DNA from: Planctomycetaceae bacterium
Lineage (GTDB): Bacteria; Planctomycetota; Planctomycetia; Planctomycetales; Planctomycetaceae
DNA length: 64,000 bases
Reading direction: 5' to 3'
Assembly (NCBI GenBank): GCA_021732995.1
Contig: JAKFWA010000051.1
Coordinates: forward strand, 1 to 64,000
The translations under genes were made by a program, and so were the position numbers. Below the pieces are notes generated by a model that was not told the DNA's origin, did no database searches, and was given only the letters and a program-made list of their open reading frames with translations. This document shows, in pieces, positions 1 through 13,033 of this stretch (within the stretch, counting starts at the first letter, position 1; each line of letters starts with the position of its first letter).

Positions 1-58
1 CTCCCCAAAGGGGCGAGGGGAGCGGTTTTGAGATTCTGATCTGGCGTCGCACGGTAGT
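1..58. other. window edge, non-coding
   Basis: The first bases hold a short inverted repeat, CTCCCC at 1-6 and GGGGAG at 17-22. It resembles the CTCCCC/GGGGAG palindromes scattered through planctomycete genomes. No gene is supported here. The upstream gene lies outside the window, so whether this is a terminator or a dispersed repeat cannot be decided. Confidence 0.3.
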
Positions 59-115
59 GTGATCGCCAGATCAAAGGCTCTCTGCAACCCTCGTTCGGAT
101 CAGCAGTCACGGCGC

Positions 116-2533
116 ATGAAGAACTTTCTGGAGTGGTACCTCAACATCCCGCCAGCTCAGCCTGGGCAGGGAACGGATTGGACATGGCTGTCTCAGACGC
201 CGTGGCCCGAGGGGATGCCACAATGGTTGGTGCTGGTGCTGATCGTCGCTGCGATTGGTTACGTGTGGTGGGTCTATCGCCGTGACGCGTCCAACGCTTC
301 TGTCGGCTGGCGAGCGTTGCTGACCGGCCTGCGGCTCGCGGCGATTGCCACGGTGTTGCTGATCCTCACCGAGTTGACGCTGGTCGTGGACCGTACCGGC
401 TTGCCGTTCATGGCAGTGCTAATCGATGTTTCTGCCAGCATGAATCTCGAAGACACGTATTCGGAAGTCGTCGAAAGCCGAGCGGCGAAGCAGTTTCTGA
501 AGTCCGCTCCGAACAAGACCCAGTCGCGACTGTCCATGGTGCAGGGCGTGTTGAATCAGCGTGAGGGCGAATTCCTCAAGCGGCTGCACGCGACGCATCA
601 GGTACGTGTCTATCGCTTTTCTGATGTGGCAGCTCCGGTCGGCGGACTGGAGTCCGAAGGCGGCAAGTCCGTCGAAGATCTGCTGAAGAGTATCAACGAC
701 CTGCGTGCTGAAGGCACGGACACGCGCCCGGCGGAAGCAATCCGCAAGGTGCTGGGCGACTTTCGCGGTTCGCTGCCCTCGGCGGTCGTCGTCTTTAGTG
801 ATGCCATCACTTCGACGGGCGACGTTGATCGGCTGTCCGTGGGTGCCCAACTCGCAGCGGCGAAGCTGGTGCCGCTCTATGCGGTTGGTGTTGGCACAGA
901 AGAAGCAATGCACGACCTCAACCTGTACGACGTGCTGGTTGATGACACGGCCTTCGTTGATGACCCTCTGACCTTCACCGCCAAGCTGAAGTCGTTCGGC
1001 TTCAAGGGGAAGTCCGTCACAGTGTCGTTGCGAGAGAAAGACAGCCGCACGCCGCTGGTGACGAAGCAAGTCAACGCGGCAGAAGACGGCCAGACGCTAC
1101 CCGTCGAACTGGTTTGGACGCCCGGCAAGTCGGGTGACTACGACCTGGTGCTGGAAGTGACTCCGCATCCGACGGAGGTCGACAAGAACAACAACAGCGA
1201 ATCGCGTCAGGTCAGTGTGCGCGAGGGACGTATCCGAGTCCTGCTGGTGGATTCATTACCGCGTTGGGAGTATCGCGAACTCAAGTTCATGCTCGAACGC
1301 GAGAAGACGGTTGAATTGCACACGGTGCTGCAGGATGCCGACCTGGAGTTTGCCGATCAGGACGTCTCCGCGCAGGCGCTGCGTGGTCGGTTCCCGGTGA
1401 ATAAGGATCAGCTCAACAACTATGACGTCGTGATTCTCGGCGACGTCGATGCCAAGCTGCTCGGCCCGACGGTCCTCGAAAACCTGCGTGATTTCGTGCG
1501 TGAAGCGGGTGGCGGACTGGTGCTCATCGCGGGTCCGCAATTCAACCCGGCGACGTATCGTGGCACCCTGCTGCAAACGTTGCTGCCAGTGGAACTTGAT
1601 GGCCTGACGCTGCCGCCGGCGGAGATCACCATTGAAAATCCCTACCAGCCGACGCTGACGCTGGAAGGGCAGAAGAGCACGCCGATCTTTCGCTTCGATG
1701 AAACGGAGCAAGAAAGCCTGAACGTCTGGAAACGGCTGCCCGGTTTCTACTGGCTGGCCGAGACACCCCAGCTCAAACCGGGCGCGACGGTGTTTGTCGA
1801 GCATCCCACCAAGCGGGGCAAAGATCGAGGCTTGCCGGTCATCAGCATGCAGCGGTTCGGCGCGGGCAAGGTGCTGTATCACGCGACCGATGAAACGTGG
1901 TTGTGGCGGCGACGTGTGGGCGATTTGTACTTCGGTCGCTACTGGGTGCAGGCGATTCGCTATCTGACCCGGTCACGGTTGTTAGGGCAGTCCAAGCAGG
2001 CAGAACTCAAAGCCGACCGCCTCGTTTATCAACGTGGTGAGACCGTCAATCTCCGCGTGCGGTTCTTCAACGAGGCTGACGCTCCGCAAGCAGCCGATGG
2101 CGTGAAACTGAACGTTGAGAAGCGCGGTGGATCAGTTCAGGAAGTCGTGCTGGCTCGAGTTCCTCAAGCGCCCACTGTTTTCGAAGGCCAGTTCCGCCGT
2201 GCTGCCGATGGCAACTATCACGCCTGGATCACAGCTCCTGATTTTCCGCAGGCACCGCCGTCAGTGGACTTCCGCGTCGAGTCTCCCGAGCGCGAACTGC
2301 GCGTGCGCGGTTTGGATCGCAATGAGATCGCCGCTGCCGCAAAGATCTCGCGCGGCCGCAGTTATTCGCTGTCCACGGTGGAAACTTTGCCCGACGAAGT
2401 CCCCGCGGGCCGCCCCGTACCAATTCGTTCCGAAGAGCCCATCCGTATCTGGAATCGCCCCGAGATTCTGGCTTTGTTCGTCTTCCTGCTGACGACGGAG
2501 TGGCTGTTGCGCAAGCGGCTGCGGTTGATCTAA
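116..2533 (+). CDS. VWA-domain membrane protein with glutamine-amidotransferase-like region
   Basis: About 805 residues, predicted to be anchored in the cytoplasmic membrane. From the ATG at 116, two hydrophobic helices (about residues 35-55 and 68-92) are followed by a von Willebrand A domain with an intact MIDAS start, DVSAS (D104, S106, S108). A GGGLVLIAGPQFNP segment near residue 480 matches the glutamine-amidotransferase-like fold common in this planctomycete family. The C-terminus ends in a membrane helix and KRLRLI. Such proteins usually sit beside MoxR ATPases and BatA-like DUF58 proteins. Those genes would be upstream, outside the window. A GTG at 59 would add 19 residues rich in R, S and Q with no hydrophobic character, so the ATG is preferred. 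The family role is inferred to be assembly or chaperone work at the membrane; the substrate is unknown. Confidence 0.85.
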   Translation: MKNFLEWYLNIPPAQPGQGTDWTWLSQTPWPEGMPQWLVLVLIVAAIGYVWWVYRRDASNASVGWRALLTGLRLAAIATVLLILTELTLVVDRTGLPFMAVLIDVSASMNLEDTYSEVVESRAAKQFLKSAPNKTQSRLSMVQGVLNQREGEFLKRLHATHQVRVYRFSDVAAPVGGLESEGGKSVEDLLKSINDLRAEGTDTRPAEAIRKVLGDFRGSLPSAVVVFSDAITSTGDVDRLSVGAQLAAAKLVPLYAVGVGTEEAMHDLNLYDVLVDDTAFVDDPLTFTAKLKSFGFKGKSVTVSLREKDSRTPLVTKQVNAAEDGQTLPVELVWTPGKSGDYDLVLEVTPHPTEVDKNNNSESRQVSVREGRIRVLLVDSLPRWEYRELKFMLEREKTVELHTVLQDADLEFADQDVSAQALRGRFPVNKDQLNNYDVVILGDVDAKLLGPTVLENLRDFVREAGGGLVLIAGPQFNPATYRGTLLQTLLPVELDGLTLPPAEITIENPYQPTLTLEGQKSTPIFRFDETEQESLNVWKRLPGFYWLAETPQLKPGATVFVEHPTKRGKDRGLPVISMQRFGAGKVLYHATDETWLWRRRVGDLYFGRYWVQAIRYLTRSRLLGQSKQAELKADRLVYQRGETVNLRVRFFNEADAPQAADGVKLNVEKRGGSVQEVVLARVPQAPTVFEGQFRRAADGNYHAWITAPDFPQAPPSVDFRVESPERELRVRGLDRNEIAAAAKISRGRSYSLSTVETLPDEVPAGRPVPIRSEEPIRIWNRPEILALFVFLLTTEWLLRKRLRLI

Positions 2534-2546
2534 CTGAGAGCCAAAT

Positions 2547-4769
2547 TCAGCGCCGCAGCAGGAACTCGTTTGAGTTCATCAGACTCCAGGCGATGTCTTC
2601 CAACGCGCGGCGGCGGTCGTTGGATGTGCTGATCACTCGCGAGCCGACGCTGAGTTCTTCACTATTGGGCTGACGGCTGAGGGCCGTCCAATAGAGCGTC
2701 TGCAGGATCTCGCGGTCGGTCTTGCCGGCGTCGAGCAAGCGACCGATGCGATTGCTTGAGCGAGCCAGCAGTTCATTCATCAAGGAACCACTGACCAATT
2801 CGAAGGCTTGAGCGAGCGTTGAATCCGCGGTTCTCTCACACTCACACGACTGCAGACGCGGAGGCTTACCGAACACAGTCAGAAACCGGTCGCCGTTGCT
2901 CGGCGCCTGGTCTCTGAATCGAAAGGGGCGCACTCCGGGGATCTGGCCAGCTCGAATGCCGAGGGGGTAACCGTTGAACGACACTGGCTCTTCCAGCACC
3001 TGGCTTACGGCATCCGTCAGTTGTTCCGCAGACAGACGGCGCGGCTTCGCGTGCGAAAAGCCCTGCTCGTCCGAGGCATTAGTCAGATTGGGTTCGGCAG
3101 AAAGCTGATAGGCATTCGACAGCATGATCGTGCGGATCATGTGCTGCACGTCGAAGTGATGCTCGACGAGTTCACGCGAGAGGCGCGCCAGCAACTCCGG
3201 ATGAGATGCCGGATTCGTGACTCGAAAATCGTCGATGGGATGAACCAGCCCCTTGCCCATCAGATGGAACCAGATGCGGTTAGCCTGAACCGTCGCGAAG
3301 CGTTCGTTTCGCGAACTAGTCAGCCAGCCGGACAGCGCTTCCAGCCGGTCCCGCTGCTTGCCGACCGGTTTCACGTCGTTGGCCAGAAAGCGAGAAGGGA
3401 TGACTCGACCTGACGGATGAGGAAAGTCACCGGTCGACTTCATCCACACGATCTGCTCGCCGTCGAACTCGTGCTTGTCGTTCTGGTCGCGACGTCGATT
3501 CTCCAGCACTTCATAGTCGACTCGCGCAAACAGGTTGCCCCAGCCGTAGTAATCGTCCTGAGTCCATTGATCGAACGGATGATTGTGGCAACGAGCACAT
3601 TGCAGACGCACACCGAGAAAGATCTGCGCCGTCGATTCCGCACGCATGTCCGTCGTGCGCATCGCGCGATAGTAGTTGGACGCGGGGCTCGAATAGCTGC
3701 TGCCGCGGGCACTCACGAGTTCACGCACGAACTCATCGATCGGCTTGTTCGCGGCGACGCACGACCGCAGCCAGGCATGAAACGTTTCGACGCCTTTGCG
3801 GTCCAAAGTCTTCTCTTCAACTCGCAACAGGTCGGCCCACTTCTGGCTCCAGAACTCGGCATAGGCCGGCCGTTCCAGAATCTCGTCAATCAACCGGGCT
3901 CGCTTGTCGGAACGCTCATCCGCCAGAAACGCTTTTGCTTCGGCTACGGTCGGCAGCAGGCCGGTGAGGTCTAGGGTCGCGCGTCGCAAGTAGGTGACGT
4001 CATCGCAGATGGCCGAGGGATTGATGCGCAGTTGCTTCAGCCGTGCGAAGATCTGCTCATCAATGAAGTTCACGGGCGTGGGCGCTGACCAACGGAAGTC
4101 GTCACTACGAGGAATGAACGCGACGCGAACGGGCACTTGTTGCTCAAGATAGCGCACAACGACGACCGTCTGAGCGAAGTCGCGCCGTGTGATGCGACCA
4201 TCCTTGGAGACATCAACGACGGGCTCGGCGGGTTCGTAGACGGCGATGCGCGCGACATCGGCACGAGTGCCATCCTGAAACTCAGCAGTCACTCGCAAGG
4301 TGACCGAATCTTGCGGATCGGTGAGTACGATGTCCCGAGGTTCAACGTTCAAACGTTTGACGGCGGGAACATCGGCGACTCGATCGGCACCGGCGGCAAT
4401 CCAGTCGCGCAGCAACTTGTATTCGGGATCGTCGACATCGAAGCGTTTGCCGCCTTCATGGGGCACCGTCATTGTCGCCTTGAGCAGCAGAAGGCTGGCT
4501 TCAGGCTCGGCGGGGTTCACGCGGCGAGCAATCTGACCGCGTGTGATCGAACTGAAATCGAAGGCGGGGTCAAAACCGCGCAGCGACAGTTTGAAACCGC
4601 CCTTGCCGTTGAGGTTGCCGTGGCACGTGCCCATGTTGCAGCCGGCCTTGGCTAGCACCGACATGACCTCGCGATCAAACGTCGGCGCCGCGCCGGCCGA
4701 GGATACACCGCAAGCGACGAGTAAAAGCACAGCCAGCGTGCCGAGAATGTGACGACTCAAAGTGGCCAT
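2547..4769 (-). CDS. DUF1549/DUF1553 domain-containing secreted protein with cytochrome-like motifs
   Basis: 740 residues. The N-terminus is hydrophobic (residues 7-28). It contains a possible lipobox, LVAC (C20), and an alternative signal-peptidase I site after AGA. Residues 30-130 form the usual N-terminal cytochrome-like region, here with a spaced CNMGTCH motif (C44, C49, H50) rather than CxxCH. DUF1549 spans about 235-440 and contains a true CxxCH, CARCH (391-395), followed by the family signature NHPFDQWTQDDYY. DUF1553 covers about 480-735. These paralogous proteins are abundant in planctomycetes and are usually paired with DUF1501 proteins. Here the DUF1501 gene lies far away at 53.8 kb. 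The biochemical role is unproven; envelope redox or polysaccharide work is the usual guess. The gene is convergent with the VWA gene, only 13 nt apart. Confidence 0.9.
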   Translation of the reverse strand: MATLSRHILGTLAVLLLVACGVSSAGAAPTFDREVMSVLAKAGCNMGTCHGNLNGKGGFKLSLRGFDPAFDFSSITRGQIARRVNPAEPEASLLLLKATMTVPHEGGKRFDVDDPEYKLLRDWIAAGADRVADVPAVKRLNVEPRDIVLTDPQDSVTLRVTAEFQDGTRADVARIAVYEPAEPVVDVSKDGRITRRDFAQTVVVVRYLEQQVPVRVAFIPRSDDFRWSAPTPVNFIDEQIFARLKQLRINPSAICDDVTYLRRATLDLTGLLPTVAEAKAFLADERSDKRARLIDEILERPAYAEFWSQKWADLLRVEEKTLDRKGVETFHAWLRSCVAANKPIDEFVRELVSARGSSYSSPASNYYRAMRTTDMRAESTAQIFLGVRLQCARCHNHPFDQWTQDDYYGWGNLFARVDYEVLENRRRDQNDKHEFDGEQIVWMKSTGDFPHPSGRVIPSRFLANDVKPVGKQRDRLEALSGWLTSSRNERFATVQANRIWFHLMGKGLVHPIDDFRVTNPASHPELLARLSRELVEHHFDVQHMIRTIMLSNAYQLSAEPNLTNASDEQGFSHAKPRRLSAEQLTDAVSQVLEEPVSFNGYPLGIRAGQIPGVRPFRFRDQAPSNGDRFLTVFGKPPRLQSCECERTADSTLAQAFELVSGSLMNELLARSSNRIGRLLDAGKTDREILQTLYWTALSRQPNSEELSVGSRVISTSNDRRRALEDIAWSLMNSNEFLLRR

Positions 4770-4886
4770 GAATTCAACAGTTCCGCGCGATACAACAGGG
4801 GATAGACGCGGCAGAATTCTATCGGGCCTCAGCCACCAGTTGCACGGAACAGATCCCGCAGAACGGGATTCCTGAGTGATTGACCT

Positions 4887-5237
4887 CTACGCGCCGAACA
4901 GTTTGGTCACGAGTCCCTGCGCCAAAGCGGCGTTCGCATCGCCGCTTTCACTGGCTTTTCGCAGATGAGCGGGTTCGAGGAACAGCATCGCGGGCAGATC
5001 GACACCCGACTGCTTCGCGGTTGATTTGAGCAGCGAAACTTCGGGCTCAGACAACTGATGACGCTCGCACAATTCATCGAAGACAGGGCGGGAGCGAGCG
5101 TTCTTCTTCGGCGCCGGGCGGCTTTGAGATTTCGTCTGCCTCTTCTGTTTCTTCTGGCGTTCCAGGATGAAGTACACCACCCAGAACACGGCCATCGAAG
5201 CCACCAGCGCCACACCCAGCCACATCTTCAGATTCAT
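4887..5237 (-). CDS. small single-pass membrane protein, unknown function
   Basis: 116 residues. An N-terminal hydrophobic helix (about residues 4-25, WLGVALVASMAVFWVVYFIL) is followed by a very basic K/R/Q stretch (28-52) and a soluble C-terminal part of about 60 residues with predicted helices (ELCERHQLSEPEVSLL...). The positive-inside rule predicts a cytoplasmic tail. The C-terminal part resembles a short helical bundle, but I recognise no family. It lies between the HEAT-repeat gene and the DUF1549 gene on the same strand and may be co-transcribed with the HEAT-repeat gene (83 nt apart). The alternative frame at 4907-5215 is R/S-rich and is a shadow. Confidence 0.7.
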   Translation of the reverse strand: MNLKMWLGVALVASMAVFWVVYFILERQKKQKRQTKSQSRPAPKKNARSRPVFDELCERHQLSEPEVSLLKSTAKQSGVDLPAMLFLEPAHLRKASESGDANAALAQGLVTKLFGA

Positions 5238-5320
5238 CGTCGAACCTCACACGCCTGTCAGCCAGTTAGTCGGTATCAGTCACACGCACGGGGCTTGTGC
5301 TGCAGCACTTGCGGTTCCCA

Positions 5321-6928
5321 TCAAGCCAGATTGTTCTTGATCTGATCCAGCGCTTCTTGAGCCGCTTGCCGCACGTTGCGGCTAGGATCGTTGAGACGTC
5401 GTTCGACCCATGCCAGCGAATCGCGGGACTTGCTTTCAGCGATTGCTTCCAAAGCGGAACGTCGCACCGATGCTTCAGGGTCTTCTGTCAGTTTGCCGAT
5501 CGCGTTGAGCACGTTGTCGATCAGCCCCAGAACGGCAGCAGCCCGAGCAGCTCGCAGTTTCTTCCAGCGATAAGGATGCTGCAGTTCTTCGCGGATCGTG
5601 TCGGTCGTCGTGGGATCCACCTTCAGCATGACCTCCGCACAACGCATTGCTGTCGCCTTCGGCATCTTCGGCAGGAAGGCGTACATCTTTTCGAGCGTGA
5701 AGTCGGACAGTTCATCGCGAGCGGCATCACGCACGATGTCGTTCGTCGCATCCAGTCGCTTCAACAGTTGCTGGAACGCGTCCGGCACCTGCTGTGATCG
5801 TAGTTGATGCGTTGCCCACGCTTCGACTTCTGGATTGTCGTCGCTGAGCGCTTCGTACAGAACTTCCTGCTTCTCTTCTTCCGGCAGATCACTGAAGAGA
5901 TCACCTGCTGCGGCGCGACCTTCCGGACCTGAGTTCTGCAGAATCCACTTCTTCAACTGATGCTTCGCCGAGCTATCGATCCCGAGCGCGTTGATCAGCG
6001 TGACCAGCTTCGCATGTAGCGCTTGCGGCAGGCTGTTCCAGGTCGGGTGTTCGATGTCGAGCCACGGCAGTTCATCAATGTGCCCGAGATTCTCTGCGAG
6101 AGTTCCCGACGGAGCCTGAGGCAACCATTCCAGCACGCGCGCCGCGAAGTCCACGTCGCTGCGAGTGAGGAATACCTGGTGCACCTTCTGGTGGGGTTGT
6201 TCCACGGTGAGGTTGTGGCAGACGACGTTGACCAGACGCGGATGAGATCCCTGAGCCAGCACCGTCTTGACCATGTGCTTGCAGGCGTTGCCGCGATTCT
6301 CCAGCAGGTTCTTCACCGCCGTGCAGTTCAGATCACCCAGCAGGAGAATGCATTCGACCATCAACTGCGGAGCGGCTAGATCGTTGAACTTCTCGGAGCG
6401 TTTATCGAACTCGGCCAGCAGATCAAACTTCTTGCGCTGCAGTTCGTCATTCTTCACATGCGCCAGCGCGGCCACTTCGATACCGGAGAGCTTGTCCGAG
6501 ATGCGAAGCACGATCTCACGGACGGACTTGAAGGCGGCATCGTGCAGTGGATGGGATCCATCTTCTGCAATCGGGATTAACGTGGAAACCAGTGACAGAC
6601 TTGAAGTGTGTTCAATGAACTCGATCGCCCCGGCGCTGACCGTGGAGTCCTTGGAATTGAGTACCTGCTGCAACAGGCTGGTGAGCGATTCAATACGTGA
6701 GGCGAATTCTTCAGCAGCCCCGGGATTCAACTGGGCGGAACGCTTCGCAACTTCGGTAACTCGGCCCAGATCAGGCTTGGCGGAAATCTGGCGGGCGGCG
6801 CGGCGCGCAGCATCCTCGTGCGAACTGCACACCGCAGCACACAGCAGCGCGTCGATCTCGTTCGACGTGCTTGCCGCCAGCACCGCAAATGTGGAATCCA
6901 GAGGTGATGAAAGACCTGAATTGCTCAC
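5321..6928 (-). CDS. HEAT-repeat protein
   Basis: About 535 residues, almost entirely helical and without a signal peptide or membrane helix. The C-terminal third has clear HEAT-type helix pairs, for example RKLRAARAAAVLGLIDNVLNAIGKL and ASVRRSALEAIAESKSRDSLAWVERRLNDPSRNVRQAAQEAL, so it is probably a protein-protein scaffold. A start decision is needed. The frame is open from a GTG at 6937 (GTG TTG CAC GTG). A good Shine-Dalgarno, AAGGGAG, ends one base before that GTG but about ten bases before the GTG at 6928, so 6928 is preferred. The partner and pathway are unknown. Confidence 0.85.
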   Translation of the reverse strand: MSNSGLSSPLDSTFAVLAASTSNEIDALLCAAVCSSHEDAARRAARQISAKPDLGRVTEVAKRSAQLNPGAAEEFASRIESLTSLLQQVLNSKDSTVSAGAIEFIEHTSSLSLVSTLIPIAEDGSHPLHDAAFKSVREIVLRISDKLSGIEVAALAHVKNDELQRKKFDLLAEFDKRSEKFNDLAAPQLMVECILLLGDLNCTAVKNLLENRGNACKHMVKTVLAQGSHPRLVNVVCHNLTVEQPHQKVHQVFLTRSDVDFAARVLEWLPQAPSGTLAENLGHIDELPWLDIEHPTWNSLPQALHAKLVTLINALGIDSSAKHQLKKWILQNSGPEGRAAAGDLFSDLPEEEKQEVLYEALSDDNPEVEAWATHQLRSQQVPDAFQQLLKRLDATNDIVRDAARDELSDFTLEKMYAFLPKMPKATAMRCAEVMLKVDPTTTDTIREELQHPYRWKKLRAARAAAVLGLIDNVLNAIGKLTEDPEASVRRSALEAIAESKSRDSLAWVERRLNDPSRNVRQAAQEALDQIKNNLA

Positions 6929-7209
6929 GTGCAACACGCTCCCTTCTGAGCCAATACGCGAAATAGGCGCGAATGGTCATCCGGAATATGGGGCACGTAA
7001 GCAAGACGTGCGGCTGGGAACTGCGCGCGTTTAGCAAGAAGCAAGTGACTCAGGCAATTACCTCAGTCTCCGAGGCAAGCGGCCGCCGGAAACACGTGGT
7101 GAACTGCTACTGAATGAGCGTCGCAACAGCTACAGCCGTCACAAAGCAATTGCGGCCGAGGCGACCAACCGCCGCCCACTCTTCATGATGTGTTGCCGGG
7201 GTCGGAAGT

Positions 7210-7605
7210 CTACTTCCGCGAGACTTCCAGCATGCGGCGAGCGCGATCTTGGTCGCGCAGACGAGCGTCGATGGTTTCGTCCGAACTGGCTGGGCGAGCC
7301 GTCGCTTCCGCCAATTCTTTGCTCGCCGCATCAGGGTTGATCTGCGATGCCGGAACACAGCGAGCGGTCAGTAGCGTGACGGTGTTGTCACGAATCTGGG
7401 CAAAGCCACCGTCAATGAAGAAAGACCTCTCTTCAGTAGCCGTCGTGATTCGCAGTTCACCTGTGCCCAGTCGGCCAACCAGCGGGGTACGCCCCGGCAA
7501 GACTCCGATCTGTCCGTCAAACAACGGAAACCGCACGCCCGCGACTGGTTCGTCCAGCAGCGTCGTTTCCGGAGTGACGACGACAAGTTGTAGATCTTTG
7601 GCCAT
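7210..7605 (-). CDS. atpC: F1Fo ATP synthase epsilon subunit
   Basis: 131 residues. The N-terminal beta-sandwich is typical: LQLVVVTPETTLLDEPVAGVRFPLFDGQIGVLPGRTPLVGRLGTGELRI, with the family GQIGVLPGHTPL-type signature in which H is replaced by R. The short C-terminal helical part ends ARRMLEVSRK. It is the last gene of the atp operon, 83 nt after atpD, and would form part of the central stalk and regulate hydrolysis. Length is normal for the family. Confidence 0.95.
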   Translation of the reverse strand: MAKDLQLVVVTPETTLLDEPVAGVRFPLFDGQIGVLPGRTPLVGRLGTGELRITTATEERSFFIDGGFAQIRDNTVTLLTARCVPASQINPDAASKELAEATARPASSDETIDARLRDQDRARRMLEVSRK

Positions 7606-7688
7606 AACTCAATCCGCCTGGCAAGGCTGGTTCACAATCCTGACTGACTGAAAACTTCGGGACCGGACTGTGCCGGTCCAACGATTCA

Positions 7689-9188
<1,500 letters not shown>

Positions 9189-9231
9189 TCACCGTATGTA
9201 CTGACGGGTCCCTGGGACTCGTCGTGTGTTC

Positions 9232-10104
9232 TTACTCCAGCGCGGCAGCGCCACCAATGATTTCGGAAAGCTCGGATGTAATCTGGCTCTGACGAGCCCG
9301 GTTGTATTGTTTCGACAGCAGACCAATCATCTCGCTGGCGTTCTCTGTCGCACCCTTCATGGCCACTCGACGAGCAATCTGCTCGCTCACGGCCGCATCC
9401 AGGAAGCACTTGAAGAGCCGCGCCTTGAAAGCCGCTGGTACCAGTTCATCCAGGATGTCCTGCGGAGATGGCAGGAACTCGTAGTCCACAGGTTCCGAAC
9501 TCGGTGCCTTGGAATCCAGTTGCCCCAAGGGGAGCAACGTCTCCAGCACGGCGTACTGCCGCGACACCGATTGAAATTTCATGTACGCGACATCAAGGCG
9601 TTGAATCTCACCACTGACGAAGGCGTTGATGTAACGATTCGCCAGTTCCTCAACTTCGTCGAAACGCGGCTTGTCTTCGAAGTTCGTGTAGGAGTGATCT
9701 GCCTTGCGTCCCTGAAACTTCAGGAAGTTGATGCCGCGCTTGCCGCAGACATCCAGCTCGATCTGCTCGCTCGTCTGATCCACTTCACGCAGTCGTGCAA
9801 CGACGTGACGCAGAACATTCGAGTTGTAGCCACCACACAAACCACGATTCGAAGTCAGCACCAGCAGCACCGACTTCTCAACCTTCTCCGGAGTCTTCAG
9901 CAACGGGTGCGTGAAACCTTCCAGTTGGGCATTCGACAAGTCGGAAACGATCTCAGCGATCTTCTTCGTGTAAGCCGCCGCTTCCGTCGCGCGGTCCATC
10001 GCCTTCTTGAATCGCGCGGTGGCGATGAGTTCCATCGTCCGCGTGATCTTCTTGATGTTCTTGACCGCCTTGAGGCGTTTGACGAAGGCTCGTGCTTTAG
10101 CCAT
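9232..10104 (-). CDS. atpG: F1Fo ATP synthase gamma subunit
   Basis: 290 residues. The N-terminal helix KARAFVKRLKAVKNIKKITRTMELIATARF matches the conserved gamma coiled-coil start (I-x-S/T-x-x-N-x-x-K-I-T-x-x-M). The C-terminal helix, AMKGATENASEMIGLLSKQYNRARQSQITSELSEIIGGAAAL, carries the strongly conserved MxxATxNA pattern. The central region is the Rossmann-like part, starting LLVLTSNRGLCGGYN. It is the rotor shaft of the enzyme. It lies 42 nt downstream of atpA. Confidence 0.97.
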   Translation of the reverse strand: MAKARAFVKRLKAVKNIKKITRTMELIATARFKKAMDRATEAAAYTKKIAEIVSDLSNAQLEGFTHPLLKTPEKVEKSVLLVLTSNRGLCGGYNSNVLRHVVARLREVDQTSEQIELDVCGKRGINFLKFQGRKADHSYTNFEDKPRFDEVEELANRYINAFVSGEIQRLDVAYMKFQSVSRQYAVLETLLPLGQLDSKAPSSEPVDYEFLPSPQDILDELVPAAFKARLFKCFLDAAVSEQIARRVAMKGATENASEMIGLLSKQYNRARQSQITSELSEIIGGAAALE

Positions 10105-10146
10105 TTGAGTTACCTTTCAGTCCGCTGGAGAAGCAACAGCTCCAAC

Positions 10147-12247
<2,101 letters not shown>

Positions 12248-12310
12248 CGCGGTCTACCTTTGTGAAAGAAACACCTAAAAGAGAGTCGTCCAACTCGCGG
12301 CTGCGAACCA

Positions 12311-12955
12311 CTAGTTCCGACGCACTTCCGCCAACGCTTCGTCGATCAGACGCTGGTGATCAGATTCGTTCAACGTGCGAGCGAGAACTCGCTCCGTCGC
12401 CGCCACGACATTCGCCCGCATGTGCGAAAACAACTCGTTGACAGCCTGATCCTTCGCCCGGGCGATCTCGTCCAGAGCTCGCTGACGAGTCAACTCGGCC
12501 TCGCGCTGCGCCGTCGCGACGATGTCCGCCTTCGTGGCGTCCGCATCACGTCGAGCCTCAGCAATGATCTCGCCGACCTTCGATTCAGCCGTCTTCAGCT
12601 TCTGATCGTACTCAGCCAGCATCTTGATCGCGGCATCGCGGTCATGCTGAGCATCCGCAACAAGCTTGTGCAGACTGGCTTCTCGCTTGTTGAGCCCATC
12701 AATCAACGGACCCCAGGCAGCCTTCTTCAGCACGATGACGAATAGCCCGAAGGTGATAATCGACCAGAGTACTGCGTCCTTGCTTGGAGGCAGCGGCGCA
12801 CCCGTTTCGTGATGTCCACCGTCGCCATGAGATTCAGCCGTACCGTGACCATCACCGGCAGCATCCGCAGCGCCAACATGCGACAGCGGCAATGCCAGCG
12901 ACAGCAGCGAAGCACCAAACAGTGCCAGCAGAGTTTTTCGGAACGTATGCATCAT
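12311..12955 (-). CDS. atpF: F1Fo ATP synthase subunit b, with N-terminal signal-like segment
   Basis: About 214 residues. It starts with a signal-peptide-like segment (KTLLALFGASLLSLALPLSHVGAADA) and a short H/G-rich linker. The usual single membrane helix follows (about 62-81, AVLWSIITFGLFVIVLKKAAWGPL), then a long charged coiled coil (TVREASLHKL...AEARRDADATKADIVATAQREAE). Two consecutive ATGs (12955 and 12952) are the likely start. The longer open frame begins at a TTG (12973). In most bacteria subunit b has no leader, so this looks like the planctomycete-type form. It is the peripheral stalk dimer. Confidence 0.93.
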   Translation of the reverse strand: MMHTFRKTLLALFGASLLSLALPLSHVGAADAAGDGHGTAESHGDGGHHETGAPLPPSKDAVLWSIITFGLFVIVLKKAAWGPLIDGLNKREASLHKLVADAQHDRDAAIKMLAEYDQKLKTAESKVGEIIAEARRDADATKADIVATAQREAELTRQRALDEIARAKDQAVNELFSHMRANVVAATERVLARTLNESDHQRLIDEALAEVRRN

Positions 12956-13033
12956 ATGCGTAGACCCAAGCAAGTGAGCCGAAGAAGAGCTACTTCACTC
13001 GACGAACGCGCAAACCAATGGTTCGCAATAGTA

